A DNA stretch of 64,000 nucleotides from Volutella citrinella (taxonomy: Eukaryota > Ascomycota > Sordariomycetes > Hypocreales > Nectriaceae). The notes below the pieces were generated by a model. The model was given only the letters and a program-made list of their open reading frames with translations. It made no database searches and had not been told where the DNA came from. Of the stretch, positions 11,426-21,730 are shown one piece after another. A program made the position numbers and the translations under genes. Within the stretch, counting starts at the first letter, position 1, and every line of letters starts with the position of its first letter. The stretch lies in assembly GCA_034401135.1 (NCBI GenBank), contig JAWZSP010000001.1, positions 3,968,001-4,032,000 of the forward strand, read 5' to 3'.

Positions 11426-12441
11426 ATGCCGCCCCGCAGCAAGATAAGCGTCTTATGCTTTGGCGACTCGCTCACGTCGGGCTTCTTCTGCCAAGGCATG
11501 GACAGTCACCCGTACTCGCAAAGGCTACAGGATCGCCTCGCGGGGGCGCTGCCCGACGTCGACTTCGATATCGTCACGGATGGCTTGCCCGGCGACGTGG
11601 CCTGCCTCGAGCGCTTCCTGGCTCGTATCAAGAGACAATGTAGGTCATGTCGCGTGCCCCGTCCGCCCGTCGTGATGGCCGCTGCCGCCGGGGGGGAGGT
11701 GGGGACGGCGGCGCCGTGGCCTGTAGAATTCCCCATCATCCCTCCTCGCTGACCATCGTCTGCCCCCTCGCTAGTTGAAAAACGATCGTTTGACTGGGTT
11801 ATTGTTCTGGGCGGGACCAAGTACGTCTGCTGACTCTGATTCAACGCATCGTTTGGGGGGGGCGTCGTTCTCTAACACTGGGGGTGAAATCCGCCCGTCT
11901 AGCGATCTTGGCACTGGCTTCGACGAGGAGAGAATTTACGACGCTCTGCAAGAGGTGTGGGACGTGGCCCTCTGCCGCGGGGCCAAGGTGCTCGCCCTGA
12001 CGGTGCCCGAGACTGAGTACACAACGAAGCGGCTCGAGAGCAGGCGGAGGGCGCTGAATGAGAGCATCATGACCCACCGGGAGCCCAACTTGTACGATGC
12101 CCTCACGGCCATGCCAAGCCAAGCGGAACGGCCCAGAGCTGGGAGCTGACCCATCATCATGTAGCTACGCCTTTGACCTCCATTCCCACATCCCCTTCCA
12201 TTCGCTTTCGGAAAAGGACCGAGACAAATATTGGGACGATGGCATCCACCTCCGCGACGACGGCTACGACTGGATGGGCGACCACATCGCCACCGCCCTG
12301 CTGAAGCTTCTCAACGAAGAAGAGGCAGCGACTAACCCGCGTAGGTCACTAAAGGATAGCATTCACTTTGACGAAGAAGCAGGCAATCCTCGCAATATCA
12401 ACGAGGGATACGTCGTTGTCAGAAAGAGAGATCTCGACTGA
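11426..12441 (+). CDS. GDSL/SGNH-hydrolase family esterase
   Basis: A four-exon gene (11426-11639, 11775-11820, 11903-12091, 12165-12441) giving 241 aa. The introns of 135, 82 and 73 bp have GTAGGT, GTACGT and GTACGA donors and TAG acceptors, and every junction restores frame. All catalytic blocks of the SGNH superfamily are present: the nucleophile Ser15 in FGDSLT, Gly in the DGLPGD block, Asn87 in VLGGTNDLGTG, and Asp175/His178 in DDGIHL. The family hydrolyses esters of varied substrates. There is no signal peptide, so an intracellular enzyme is likely. It is convergent with CSN4, with 168 bp between stop codons. The substrate cannot be read from sequence. Confidence 0.85.
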
Positions 12442-12609
12442 GCGCTGGCTATGTAGTAACGCCTGTCTAAATAATTGGTTTCAATGAATCCTCATACTAT
12501 GCTGTGAGGGGGAAGGGGGGTGTTGGGCGACGGGGGGAATCCCGACTCGACGACGTCCGAAATATTTTCTCCTCAACGCCATTGCCGTGAAAAGCCATCC
12601 GGCCAAGTT

Positions 12610-13969
12610 TTAAACGACTAGATTTGCGGTTACGAATTCCTGGACAGAATAGGTTAGCGAATGCAAATGGCAAAAAAAGACACCTGAATGACACAAAGAG
12701 AAGATAAAATGCTGCTGCCAAGGCCGGCGAGATACTTACGGGGAACTCCTTTTGCAATGCATTGGTGACGTTCTCGACGTCCTCCGCGAGGCTTTCTACG
12801 TTGGCATCCCACTTCCGCATCTCCTTGCCCACGGTGATCTCTGCCCGTCCGCTGCCCTTCTCGCCCGATGCCTCGCCGCCCTCAAACCACACGATGCCGT
12901 CGAGCTGGTCCATCCGGCCGACAAGCCGGCCCTGCTCAATCATGCGCGCCGTCGTCTCCTCGGCCTTGTCCGGGTCCAGGCCCAGCAGGGTGCCCAGGGC
13001 CTCGAAGCGAATGTTCCGGTAGAGGCGGGACGCGCCGAGAAGGTTGTGCTCTACGACGGCCTTTGCCAGGACGGTGGACCCGTCCGAGGTTGTCGCCAGT
13101 TGATGGGGCTGCAGGCCCTCGGCAAACTTGTCCACCTCACCGGGAGACAGCAGCCGGTCGAGGAACATCTTCTCCAGAATGCCGAATTCGTCGAGCTGGA
13201 CGGCGCGGTCGTCCTTGTACAGGCGGCCGAGGGTGCGGCTCCTCATGGGGCCCGCGGGGGCTAGGACGGCACACTTGACGGCCATGCTCAGCGTGTGCAG
13301 GCGTTCCTCCTCGGCGATGGCGGGGGAGAAGCTGATCTCGTGGTAGCGCTGCGAGGCCGAGAGGAAGTCCCGTTTCGCGTCGAGGATGCGCGCCTGGGAC
13401 AGCTTGAAGTGTAGGTCCAGGTCCTGGTCGGCGACGTTGTGCATGATGTTCTTGAGCTTGTTGATGTACATCTCGGCGGCTGTAGAGTCGTCCACCTCGA
13501 GATAGTTCCGCACGATGCGGACCCATGTGCGGGCCTTTTCCTCGTCCGTGACCTTGCGCTGGGATGTGTCAAGGGGGATCTCGGCCAGTGCCTTTGCGGC
13601 CTCGAGGAAATCCTCATTGTTCTCGTGGGCCGTGGCGATGAGGTCGAGGATGGTGGCGGCAGAGTCGGGGAACGACGACGGCTGGCTCGACAGGACCTGG
13701 AGGGTGCGGTTGCCGACCTCGATCCACATGTCCTCGTTCTTGAGGCCCTTGAGGGTGCTGATGAAGGCCGAGAGCACCGACCTCGTGGCAACGACGCCGA
13801 GAGACTGGCCAAAGAAGGAATCGACGACGGCGTTCAGGTCATCGATGGCGGTGGCGGGCGAGGAGATGGTCTTGATGTCGGCGAGGAGCTGCTCGTACGC
13901 GGGGCCCTTGTCGGGCGATGCCGACTCGGCGCGGGCCACGGCCTCGGCGACTTTCGGGTTGGGCGCCAT
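12610..13969 (-). CDS. csn4: COP9 signalosome subunit 4
   Basis: A 419-aa protein from two exons (13969-12740 and 12639-12610). The 100-bp intron has a perfect GTAAGT donor and CTAAC branch site, and splicing gives the C-terminus EFVTANLVV instead of read-through into intron. CSN4 is a PCI-domain scaffold of the COP9 signalosome, which removes NEDD8 from cullins and in fungi controls development and light response. The N-terminal part is helical-repeat in character, and the PCI region spans roughly residues 200-370 (FEALGTLLGLDPDKAEETTA is its winged-helix part). Length is usual for CSN4. Codon use is strongly GC-rich at third positions, suggesting good expression. Confidence 0.88.
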
Positions 13970-14602
13970 TTGTCTTGTCCGGGAGGCGCGAGGGGGAACG
14001 GTGATGCCGTGAAGAAGTGAGGCCCACGGCTACGGTAAGACGAGGTGATCAATTGTCGGCGGCCCACCAGTCTCGAGTAACAGTGAGTGGAGGAGTGGAG
14101 GGGCTAGCAGGCAGCGGGGAGGGGAGCTGTAGTGGGGTCATGCCCCAGGCTGCTTGCTGATGGAGTAGGTGCCTTCCAGGTTGCTATCAGAACACACCAG
14201 TGAACACACCAGTGACATGACAATACCAGGCTCAGAGCCTGAGAGTGCCAAGCAATTCGTTGATTCATCTATAATCTAAAGCTTCAAAGTCTTCGACATA
14301 GGGATGAGGGATCCAGACTTTGGAGAGAAAATGGCCCATAACCCCAGCCTAGCATTCTGTATTGCACAAAATGCCCTTGTGCATCCAACACCCTCACATC
14401 TTACCTCGTGCCTCCCAGCCAAGCCACTCGTACAAGGAGAAATCGGGGATATCCCTGAGGTTACAAGTCCCGGATTGAGCAGTCTTCCATTTGAATGCGA
14501 TGCAAAAAAACAATCCCATAACGCCTCCATGTTCCTGGACAGCAGAACAGACACCTTGAACACCATCGTATCGTCCCCCCCAGCTACCCTCGCCGGGTCC
14601 CT
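13970..14602. other. intergenic, CSN4 promoter side
   Basis: Holds the CSN4 upstream region and the 3' flank of the PXMP4-like gene. A 12-bp direct repeat (GAACACACCAGT, twice in tandem) sits at about 14189-14212. No gene is visible. Confidence 0.5.
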
Positions 14603-15633
14603 CTACTTGTTATGCCAAATCAGGGTTCTCAAAGAGTCAAACTGGTTGCAGTCCTTGTATATGTACGTCATGCTGCCGCGCAGGCTCGACTGCAGATCCT
14701 CGGGGTGGTATTTGAAGATGAGCATCACCATGGCCCACGACAGCGACGCAAAGGCCGGCCAGGCGTAGTGGTTGATGGCCGAGTGCAGCGGCTCCGACGA
14801 CACACCGGGCAACCCGTGGCCGGGCTTGACGGCGATGCGCGCTAGCGCCAGCACGACGCGGGCGAAGACGTAGATGACGATCTGCTGGTTGACGGACGAG
14901 ATCTTTCCCGATCGTGTGCGCCCGCCAAAGACAAAGTAGCCACCCACGAGGCCGCCGAAGAATGAGTCGAAGTCGCCTAGACGCGGGAAAACGATTGGTT
15001 AGCGCATGGACTCGATGGCAGTTTTGGCTGTTGCAGCCGATGGGGGCCAATGTCACAAACCCTCCTTGCCGGGTGTGGGCCCAAAATACTTGAGCGCCAG
15101 CGTCGTCAGCTTGTAGATGACGGCGAACCGCGCCAGGTTGCTGGCATGGTGTCTCGTAGCCCGCAAAACCAACTGGACCTTGTGTCGGAAGCTGCACAGC
15201 ACACAATTTCAGTATACGTTATCAAAACACTGCGACTACCGCGACGCAATCGAGACGGGTTGGAGGAGGAGAGCGGAGGAGGCGGACGTACGTTCCAGAG
15301 CGGAAGAGGAAGATCATGCTGCCAGTTGAAGACGCATTAGCACATTGCAGGCTTTTCGGGGGGTATGCGAGAAGGCGGAATCTACTTACACGAGCGCATG
15401 AGGGAATCGGACCTTGGTGCCGTAGACGGCGCCGTTGCGCGCCGTCTTGATGAGCGACAGGGCCTCATGGTATCGATGGTCGCGCACAATCTGCTCCAAG
15501 GCGACCTATTTGTTCCCCACGCATCAGCAACTGGACGTTCCAACGGCAGCGGCGGCGGCGCGCTCTGCCCCGACTAGGATCCCCGACAGGGCCGCAGTGG
15601 CAGTACCTTGATCGTATCGAGCGTCGACTTCAT
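14603..15633 (-). CDS. peroxisomal membrane protein PXMP4-like (Tim17 family)
   Basis: A five-exon gene (15633-15607, 15505-15390, 15318-15292, 15191-15061, 14976-14603) coding 224 aa. All four introns have clean GT...AG borders and the phases agree. The product matches PXMP4 (PMP24), an integral peroxisomal membrane protein of the Tim17/22/23/PMP24 superfamily. Recognisable parts are VRFPHALVMIFLFRSGT near the N-terminus, FGGLVGGYFVFG, NQQIVIYVFARVVLALAR, and the C-terminal WAMVMLIFKYHPEDLQSSL and SMTYIYKD. The very short exons of 27 nt make it easy to miss by ORF scanning. The function in fungi is not established; it probably acts in the peroxisomal membrane. Confidence 0.82.
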
Positions 15634-16356
15634 GCTGAAGGCTGTGGGGGAGGACGGGGGGGCCGAGGCCTCGGCTCAGAGTCTCCGGGGCGCGGCTCTG
15701 GGCGTCGTCGCAGAAGGACGAGGAGGAGTTGGCGGGCGGCAGGACAGGGCCTTACACCATCGGGACGCGGTCGGGGAGAGAGGGACGTTTGGGATCGCGC
15801 AGGTCGATGCAATGCTGGAGAATGTTGTCGCCGATGGAGGGGAGGTGCTTTTAGGGCTGGGCTGGGCTGGGCTCGGTTGTTGCGAGATGCCACGGATGGG
15901 GGAAACAAGCGATCGATGTCACCTGTCGCCAGCCTCGGATGTGGAAGTGCTTCGGCTTGTGTTGCGGAGACGGCTGTTTGGGCCGGCAGCGGGTCACGAG
16001 CGCCCCCTGTCCGCCTATTCGTAGGTGCTGTGGAAGGTATGACGCACGGGGGGTGTTCTAGCCTTCCAGCGGTTGCTTCCATAATATTATTAGCCTGGCG
16101 GGGGGGGCGTGTAAGCCAAAACTGCCCACTTTTTACATGTGATTCTCCCCCGGACTGAGGGAGAGTCAAGGCGAGCGAAGCCATGGCAGTATTACGCACT
16201 GCCGATGCACGATACTGTGGGCGCATTTCATCGAAATTGTTTACGGATCGAATATCAAAGTCGCCTACCCCGTAGTGTGCTAGAATTCACTTGCAGGATC
16301 CAACCAGCGGGTCTACAAGCCCGCAACATCATCAAACTCTATCCTCGCCGGCAACC
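15634..16356. other. intergenic with CTGGG repeat
   Basis: Upstream region of the PXMP4-like gene and 3' flank of the polymerase gene. A short TGGGC tandem repeat lies at about 15854-15873, and there is a G-rich stretch near 16100. No gene is visible. Confidence 0.5.
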
Positions 16357-18837
16357 TCAGCACCACCTCTCGTGAGGCTCCCGCCATGTCACGCCCAGGA
16401 TCTCGAATATCCTCTTCTCGTCTCGTCCCTCAATCAGCTCGCCCTCCGTCACCTTTACCCTCTGCGGGCCCCGCATCACGTCCTTGAACAGGCCCCGCTG
16501 GTTGAGCCGCATGCCCTTCTTGGAAGCCAAGAGCCGGATGCTGCGGTTGAAGATGTCGTTTCCGGTGAAGTAGATGAGCGCCGCGCCCAGCTCCGACTCT
16601 GGCACCAGGAGGAAGTCGATGCGCCGCCACACGGCGCGGTAACCCTCGTCGTTGAAACCTTTGATTTTCGGGAGCACGCAGCAGCCGTGCCACTTGCTGC
16701 CGTCGTGCGCCGACTGCGAAGAAGCGAGCCTGGCCACGAGGAACCCTTCCCCCTCCAGACGCTCTACCAGCGCATCCATAAAGGGGCGCAACTCTGCGGA
16801 AGCGTCCGTGTCGGGCTTGGTGACCAAGAAATCTATGTCGCCCGACGACTCGGCGCCTCGTCGGTAGCTTCCCCCGATGATGAGCTGCACGTCGGGGTCA
16901 ATCACCTGTGCGGCCTTGCGCACGACCACGCCGAGCGCCTCGACCTCGTGGCGCGGAATTCGCGTATTGAGGTCGTCAAAGTGGTCAATCCCCAGCAGTT
17001 GATTCGGCGTCAGCTTAGCCTTGGCTTTCAAGTCGTCCAGCGTACGGTGTCCCTGGGCTATCCACTGCTGGGCCTGGTGCGATCCAACGCCGTATATCTT
17101 CAGGAAGAGCTGCAAGGACTCGTCCATGGGTTCGAGCTGCGCGTACTCTAGCCGCTGCAGCCGGTCCGTCGTCACGATTTCCTCGATTTTCTGCGCCAAT
17201 CTCTCCCCAACGCCCGGCAGCCGGAAGGCCTCCTCGGCACTAGTGACTTTGGTGCTTTGGCGTTTCAGCGTGCTGATGGTCTTCCTGTAAGCAATGGTTC
17301 TCCAATGGTCGTTAATGCGGTCGTAGTAATCCGCCATTTGTTGCAGAACCTCGACTGTTCTGGCATTTGGGTTCCCCGCACTAGCATCCTTTGGGCCTGC
17401 TGAATTGCAAGCAAAGCGGTCCGCAAACGCCAGCGCCTTGGCCCCCATCCCTCCTCTCCTCCTGGCTGATTTGCGCCTCTGGGAGTCGAGTCCATCGCCA
17501 CCTGACTCAGAGCCAGAACCACCGGGGCCCTCATCTTTTCCAACAGCCGTAAGGGCATCGTCTTCGTCGTTATCCAATGGCAGATTCCTATAGTCTTGCA
17601 TCATTGTGATGTAGTCTGAAAGTTCGTCCTTGGCCGCCTGGGTTCTCTCGGCACCCGCTTCGGGGTCCTTTCGTGGGCCAGTGCCGCCAGTCGGGAGCTG
17701 CTCAACACCAGCGTCCGGGTTTTGAGGGCTGGTTGATTGACTGTTGTTTGCCGCGACTTCTGATGAACCCCCAAGATCCCCAAGATCCCCAAGATCCAAA
17801 ATAATCGGTTGGGAATCCAGAGGAGCAGGGCCGTCACTGTCGGGATTGGCCTGCGGTGACGCTACCCTATCTGGCGTACCGCTTGGTGGCACGAAATCCC
17901 ATCGCCTGGGGTTCTTGTGTGGCGGCTTGAGTGGAAGGGAACGACTTGATTCTTCAGAACGTTGCGGCGACGCGGCAATCACTTCCTTGTCGCTACCCGG
18001 CTGGGGTTGGCCAACAAGCTGATAGCGCTTCTGCTTTGGATCGAGAAGTGTTTTGAACTGGATGCAGTCTATGGGGTAGTCATCATTGACAACTACAAGG
18101 CCAGAGACGCTCTCCGCCTGTTTGAGGTACCCATCGAGGTCTGCATATCCAATCGATTTGTCCACCACAAAGTGTGTCGCCTCACTCGGAGTCCTCGTCC
18201 AAGTGGCCCCGAACTCTCTGGCCTTGGTGATGCGAATACGCCGTGCGGGAGCGATATCATTGTCCGGGACGTAGAAGAAGGCCAACGCCTTGAAGATCTG
18301 CTCGCCCTCGGGCTTCAGCTGCAGGGAGGTGCCTCGCTTTCTTTTTCTCATAATCAGGCTTGGCGACTGTGACTGTTCCTTCATATCGCTCAACAACCGC
18401 TTCGGGAGCCGAGCTGGAGTGGAGTCGGCCCGCCGAATTCCCCTCCGCGCGACCCTCGCTGTCTCGGGAATCGGAGTATCGCTCACAAGAATTACCTCGG
18501 GATCTTGCGTAATCTTCGAGCCGGCGGGACGTGCTCCCCGGGGCAGTAGCACCGTGTCCGGGGTAGCTTTGACGACTCCAGAACCGCCCGCTGAAACAGG
18601 TGTCGGGGCCGAAGTTACTCTCCTTGGTGGTTTTGCCGGTGGCTTTGAGAACTGCGTCGCCGGGGCCGTGGCAAGCTCCACAACAGAGACAGGCGGTGTT
18701 GACTTTGGCGGAGTTGGGCTTTGGAAGAATTTGCGCCTTTGCAGTCTTCCCTCACGTTCGTCGGGCGCAAACTCGTCATCGCCACTAATGTGCTTCAGCT
18801 TGGTGAAGAATGCAGCCTTTTCCCGTAATTCTGCCAT
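16357..18837 (-). CDS. pol4: family X DNA polymerase (Pol4 / polymerase lambda-like)
   Basis: A single-exon 826-aa protein. It fills short gaps during base excision and non-homologous end joining in the nucleus. Domain order is a long disordered N-terminus, a BRCT domain at about 176-260 (RIRITKAREFGATWTRTP, THFVVDKS), a Ser/Pro/Gly-rich linker, the 8-kDa lyase/helix-hairpin-helix region (AFRLPGVGERLAQKIEEIV near 532), then the polymerase with GGSYRRGAESSGDIDFLV near 655 holding the paired catalytic Asp residues and a third Asp in WRRIDFLLVP near 745. YFTGNDIFNRSIRLLASKKG is the typical template/dNTP-binding C-terminal part. It is larger than yeast Pol4 because of the linkers, as is usual in filamentous fungi. 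The linker contains a LGDLGDLGG repeat. Confidence 0.9.
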   Translation of the reverse strand: MAELREKAAFFTKLKHISGDDEFAPDEREGRLQRRKFFQSPTPPKSTPPVSVVELATAPATQFSKPPAKPPRRVTSAPTPVSAGGSGVVKATPDTVLLPRGARPAGSKITQDPEVILVSDTPIPETARVARRGIRRADSTPARLPKRLLSDMKEQSQSPSLIMRKRKRGTSLQLKPEGEQIFKALAFFYVPDNDIAPARRIRITKAREFGATWTRTPSEATHFVVDKSIGYADLDGYLKQAESVSGLVVVNDDYPIDCIQFKTLLDPKQKRYQLVGQPQPGSDKEVIAASPQRSEESSRSLPLKPPHKNPRRWDFVPPSGTPDRVASPQANPDSDGPAPLDSQPIILDLGDLGDLGGSSEVAANNSQSTSPQNPDAGVEQLPTGGTGPRKDPEAGAERTQAAKDELSDYITMMQDYRNLPLDNDEDDALTAVGKDEGPGGSGSESGGDGLDSQRRKSARRRGGMGAKALAFADRFACNSAGPKDASAGNPNARTVEVLQQMADYYDRINDHWRTIAYRKTISTLKRQSTKVTSAEEAFRLPGVGERLAQKIEEIVTTDRLQRLEYAQLEPMDESLQLFLKIYGVGSHQAQQWIAQGHRTLDDLKAKAKLTPNQLLGIDHFDDLNTRIPRHEVEALGVVVRKAAQVIDPDVQLIIGGSYRRGAESSGDIDFLVTKPDTDASAELRPFMDALVERLEGEGFLVARLASSQSAHDGSKWHGCCVLPKIKGFNDEGYRAVWRRIDFLLVPESELGAALIYFTGNDIFNRSIRLLASKKGMRLNQRGLFKDVMRGPQRVKVTEGELIEGRDEKRIFEILGVTWREPHERWC
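17767..17799 (-). repeat. in-frame 9-bp tandem repeat in polymerase linker
   Basis: The 9-bp unit CCCCAAGAT (plus strand) is repeated about three times and codes the LGDLGDLGG stretch in the disordered linker after the BRCT domain. Being a multiple of three, its copy number can vary without frameshift. Confidence 0.7.
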
Positions 18838-19524
18838 TTGCGTCGTCGCTCGTCATCTGCCGTAACTGTGAATTCGGAAAGATGCACTGGCAGCCCGATT
18901 ATCCATGTTATAGGGAATTCGATTGCTGCCTGCAGCTCGGGTGTTGCCCACACTAAATTGACGACGAAGATTTCCGACCGAGAAAACTCGAGCTCCGGGA
19001 TTGGGGTTGCTGTGTGCTGCCTGGAGGAGGCATGTGCTCAGCTTGTTCACGATGAATAGGTTGACGGCGTGTCACGTGAAGTGAAAGCATCATGCCCAGA
19101 GTCGCTCGCGCTGAAATTCACGCGCTCGTTCGCCACGACCCAATTCTAAGGCTTGTTCGAGCATGGTTTACTAGGTTGAGCTGGCATCAGAAGAATATGC
19201 TTTTGTTTTGAATGACTACAACAGCTAGTTCTAATTGCAGATATATAATGTGCAGTTGTGATATTGCGATATTGAGTCTGTGGATGTTGACTTCGCAGCA
19301 CCTATTGTACAAAGGGATAATAATAATCGCTCCAGAATAAACCAAAAAATATATTTGCAAAAAAAAAACCCGGGTATCTATAATAATCAAGAGGGAGAAA
19401 AAAGAAGACGCCGTGCTTATCTATAGGCCTGTGTGCCAAAATTAAGCGCCGCAGTACAGCATTGCGCTCGCCTTGGGATCAATACCCCCCATCGTCAGCA
19501 ATGAAGCTTGTCAGTGTACATTTC
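18838..19524. other. intergenic, AT-rich
   Basis: Upstream of the polymerase gene (from 18838) and downstream of the ammonium transporter (to 19524). The 19190-19400 part is AT-rich with a run of A near 19360, consistent with transcription termination of the transporter gene. No gene is visible. Confidence 0.5.
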
Positions 19525-21318
19525 TCATTGGGGAAAAGCCATGGGCACCGGTGCGGGCTGCCCTCCGAACATGCGGGCATCAATCAGCGGGATGCTATTC
19601 TTCTCATAAGGGTTGAGAGATCCCGGTTCAGCCGAGTATCGACTTCCGACATCATTATCGACATCGTTGACGACCTCGCGCGTCAACTCGACATAGTCGT
19701 AAGCGAATTCGCCAATTTCGGCATCGTCGATACCGAGAATCTCGGCTTCCTCGGTCGTTCGAAGTCGGAGGCCTGGGATCATGTTCATGATGAAGAGAAT
19801 TACGCAGGTGCCACAGAAGGAGTAGAGGCCGCCGCAGAAGGAGTCGGCCAGCTGGTATCCCATCTGAATCCAGTGGTGGTTGAGCCAGCCACCGTCGATA
19901 CGCGTGTAGCCATCGAGAGCAGCGATGGTCTTGTCGGCGAAGAACGCAGTGCAAATGTTGCCGACCAACCCTCCAATGCCATGAACGGCGAAGATGTCCA
20001 GGGCATCATCGATGCGGAGGAGAAACTTGACTTTGGTTGCATAGTTGGAGAAGGCGGCCCCCAAAATTCCAAAGACAACGGCAGACCACGCCGGAACATA
20101 ACCTGGGCCCTTGTTAGCAAAGTCGCATCAATTCGCCTGCAGTGTCATGACGTCTGCCTACCGGAACCAGGGGTAATAGACACGAGACCAGCAACAACGC
20201 CGGAGCAGAATCCGACGGTGGACCACTTCCGCTCGAGTCGGTAGTCCAGAATGCACCAAGTCATACCTCCGACACAGGCGGCGAGGTTTGTCACCACGGC
20301 GGCCATGACGCCGCGCAGATTCGCGGAGAGGGCGGAGCCGGCATTGAAGCCGAACCAGCCGACCCAGAGGAAGACGGTGCCGATGACAATGTGGGTGACG
20401 TTGTGAGGGCGATAGTTGAGTTCGTGGGTACCGTGGCCGCGTCGCTTGCCGAGCATCATGGAGTAGGCCAAGGCTGCGCTGCCAGAAGCAATATGGACGG
20501 GAGTGCCACCTGCGAAGTCGAGACCGCCCATCTTGTTAGACCAGCCGCTGGGGTTCCAGGTCCAACAGGCGATAGGGTCGTAAATCAGGGTAGACCAGAT
20601 GAAGATGAAGATGACGCAAGGCAACATGCGGCCTCGCTCGGCCACGGCGCCAGTGGCCAGCGCGACTGTCAGGGCGGAAAACATGCCCTGGTAGACGGCG
20701 AAGAGCAAGTCGGGCAGCTTGTCGGTCGCAACGGAGGGCTGGGCGAGGACATTGCGGAAGGCGAAGTTGGACAGATCACCAATGAAGGGACCAGCCGAGT
20801 GGGAGAATGTCAAAGAGTAGCCCCAGAAGAACCATTGGAAGCAGCTCACGGCCGTGGCCATGACAGAGAGCCATATCAGAGACAGGGCCGACTTGCGACG
20901 GGCGAGGCCTGAGTAGAAGAATCTACAGTACGGTGCAAGTCAGCAAAAGAGCTCCTAGATCAACAACCCCAATTCCCCCCCCTTGCAACCGGGCGCAACC
21001 TTGGCCCCAGGTGAAAAGAGCAGCCAAAGGAGCCGGGCTGGGGAAACGGTATGCGAAACAAGTGGCAAAACACCAGGAAAACCTACCCGACGCCAGGAAT
21101 CATGAGCAAAACTAGTGCCGTGGATGTCAGAATCCAGGCAATGTCACCGGGCTGGGTTGCGGGCGCACCAGAGTCAGCTTGCGGGCGTTGGAGAGTCTAG
21201 GACCCACACCAAAAAAGTCACAACTCACCTCGTACCAGATGTTGACGTTCATCTCGAGCGGGTCGGCGCCCTGAGCCTCTGTGCCATTGTAGGGAAACAC
21301 ACCACGGTGGTCGGCCAT
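19525..21318 (-). CDS. mep: ammonium transporter, Amt/MEP family
   Basis: A four-exon gene (21318-21229, 21151-21087, 20922-20162, 20102-19525) coding 497 aa; phases agree and the last intron has a TTTGCTAAC branch site. Amt/MEP proteins import ammonium across the plasma membrane through an eleven-helix trimer. Seen are PGDIAWILTSTALVLLMIPG (first helix), SCFQWFFWGYSLTFS, the signature DFAGGTPVHIASG with the first pore His near 190, and DDALDIFAVHGIGGLVGN with the second pore His near 346. The tail is long and hydrophilic with acidic clusters, as in regulated fungal MEPs. Several HGATAR motifs lie upstream, consistent with AreA/Nit2 control. Which MEP paralogue it is cannot be decided here. 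Confidence 0.92.
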
Positions 21319-21478
21319 GATCGCGGTGTCGAGGTCGGGCGAGAGGATCAAGAGAGTTTGTTGAGAGGGAGAGAAGAGCACCTTGCGACAAGGCGAGCGG
21401 CTCGAGGATTAACAGCTGCGTGGTGTGGAGTCGTCGACTAGAGTGAGCGAGCGAGGGGCCGGGGGGGTCAGTGGCCAC

Positions 21479-21730
21479 TGATAACGGGATCTGTGGGGAA
21501 ACTGTGACTGTCGGGCGGGTCCAACTGATAAGGAGACAGAGAGAGAGAGAGAGGGAGGAAGGGAGGAGAGCAGGGACGGCAAGAGAGAAAAAGAGGCAGG
21601 TTGTCGGCAAAAGGCACTGATGGAAGAGCTGCTTTCTCCTTTCGTGGGCAACTAATCAATCGCCTAGTTGAAAGGAGGGTGGTTTCGACGAGAGCGACGG
21701 CCCCGATGCGACGGAACGGATGGTTGATAA
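21479..21730. promoter_or_regulatory. GATA-factor motifs upstream of ammonium transporter
   Basis: TGATAA at 21479-21484, TGATAAG at 21526-21532 and TGATAA at 21725-21730 lie 160-410 bp upstream of the transporter start. These match HGATAR, the site of nitrogen regulators of the AreA/Nit2 type known to control fungal ammonium permeases. A further TGATAAG at 22715-22721 is more distant. Binding is inferred, not shown. Confidence 0.5.
21533..21570. repeat. GA-rich microsatellite
   Basis: A purine run dominated by GA dinucleotides in the upstream region of the ammonium transporter, probably in the leader or promoter. On the sense strand it reads as CT-rich, a common feature of fungal promoters. 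Confidence 0.7.

Noticed and set aside
12752..14020. Long plus-strand frames over CSN4
   Set aside because: Shadows produced by strong third-position GC in CSN4 on the minus strand.
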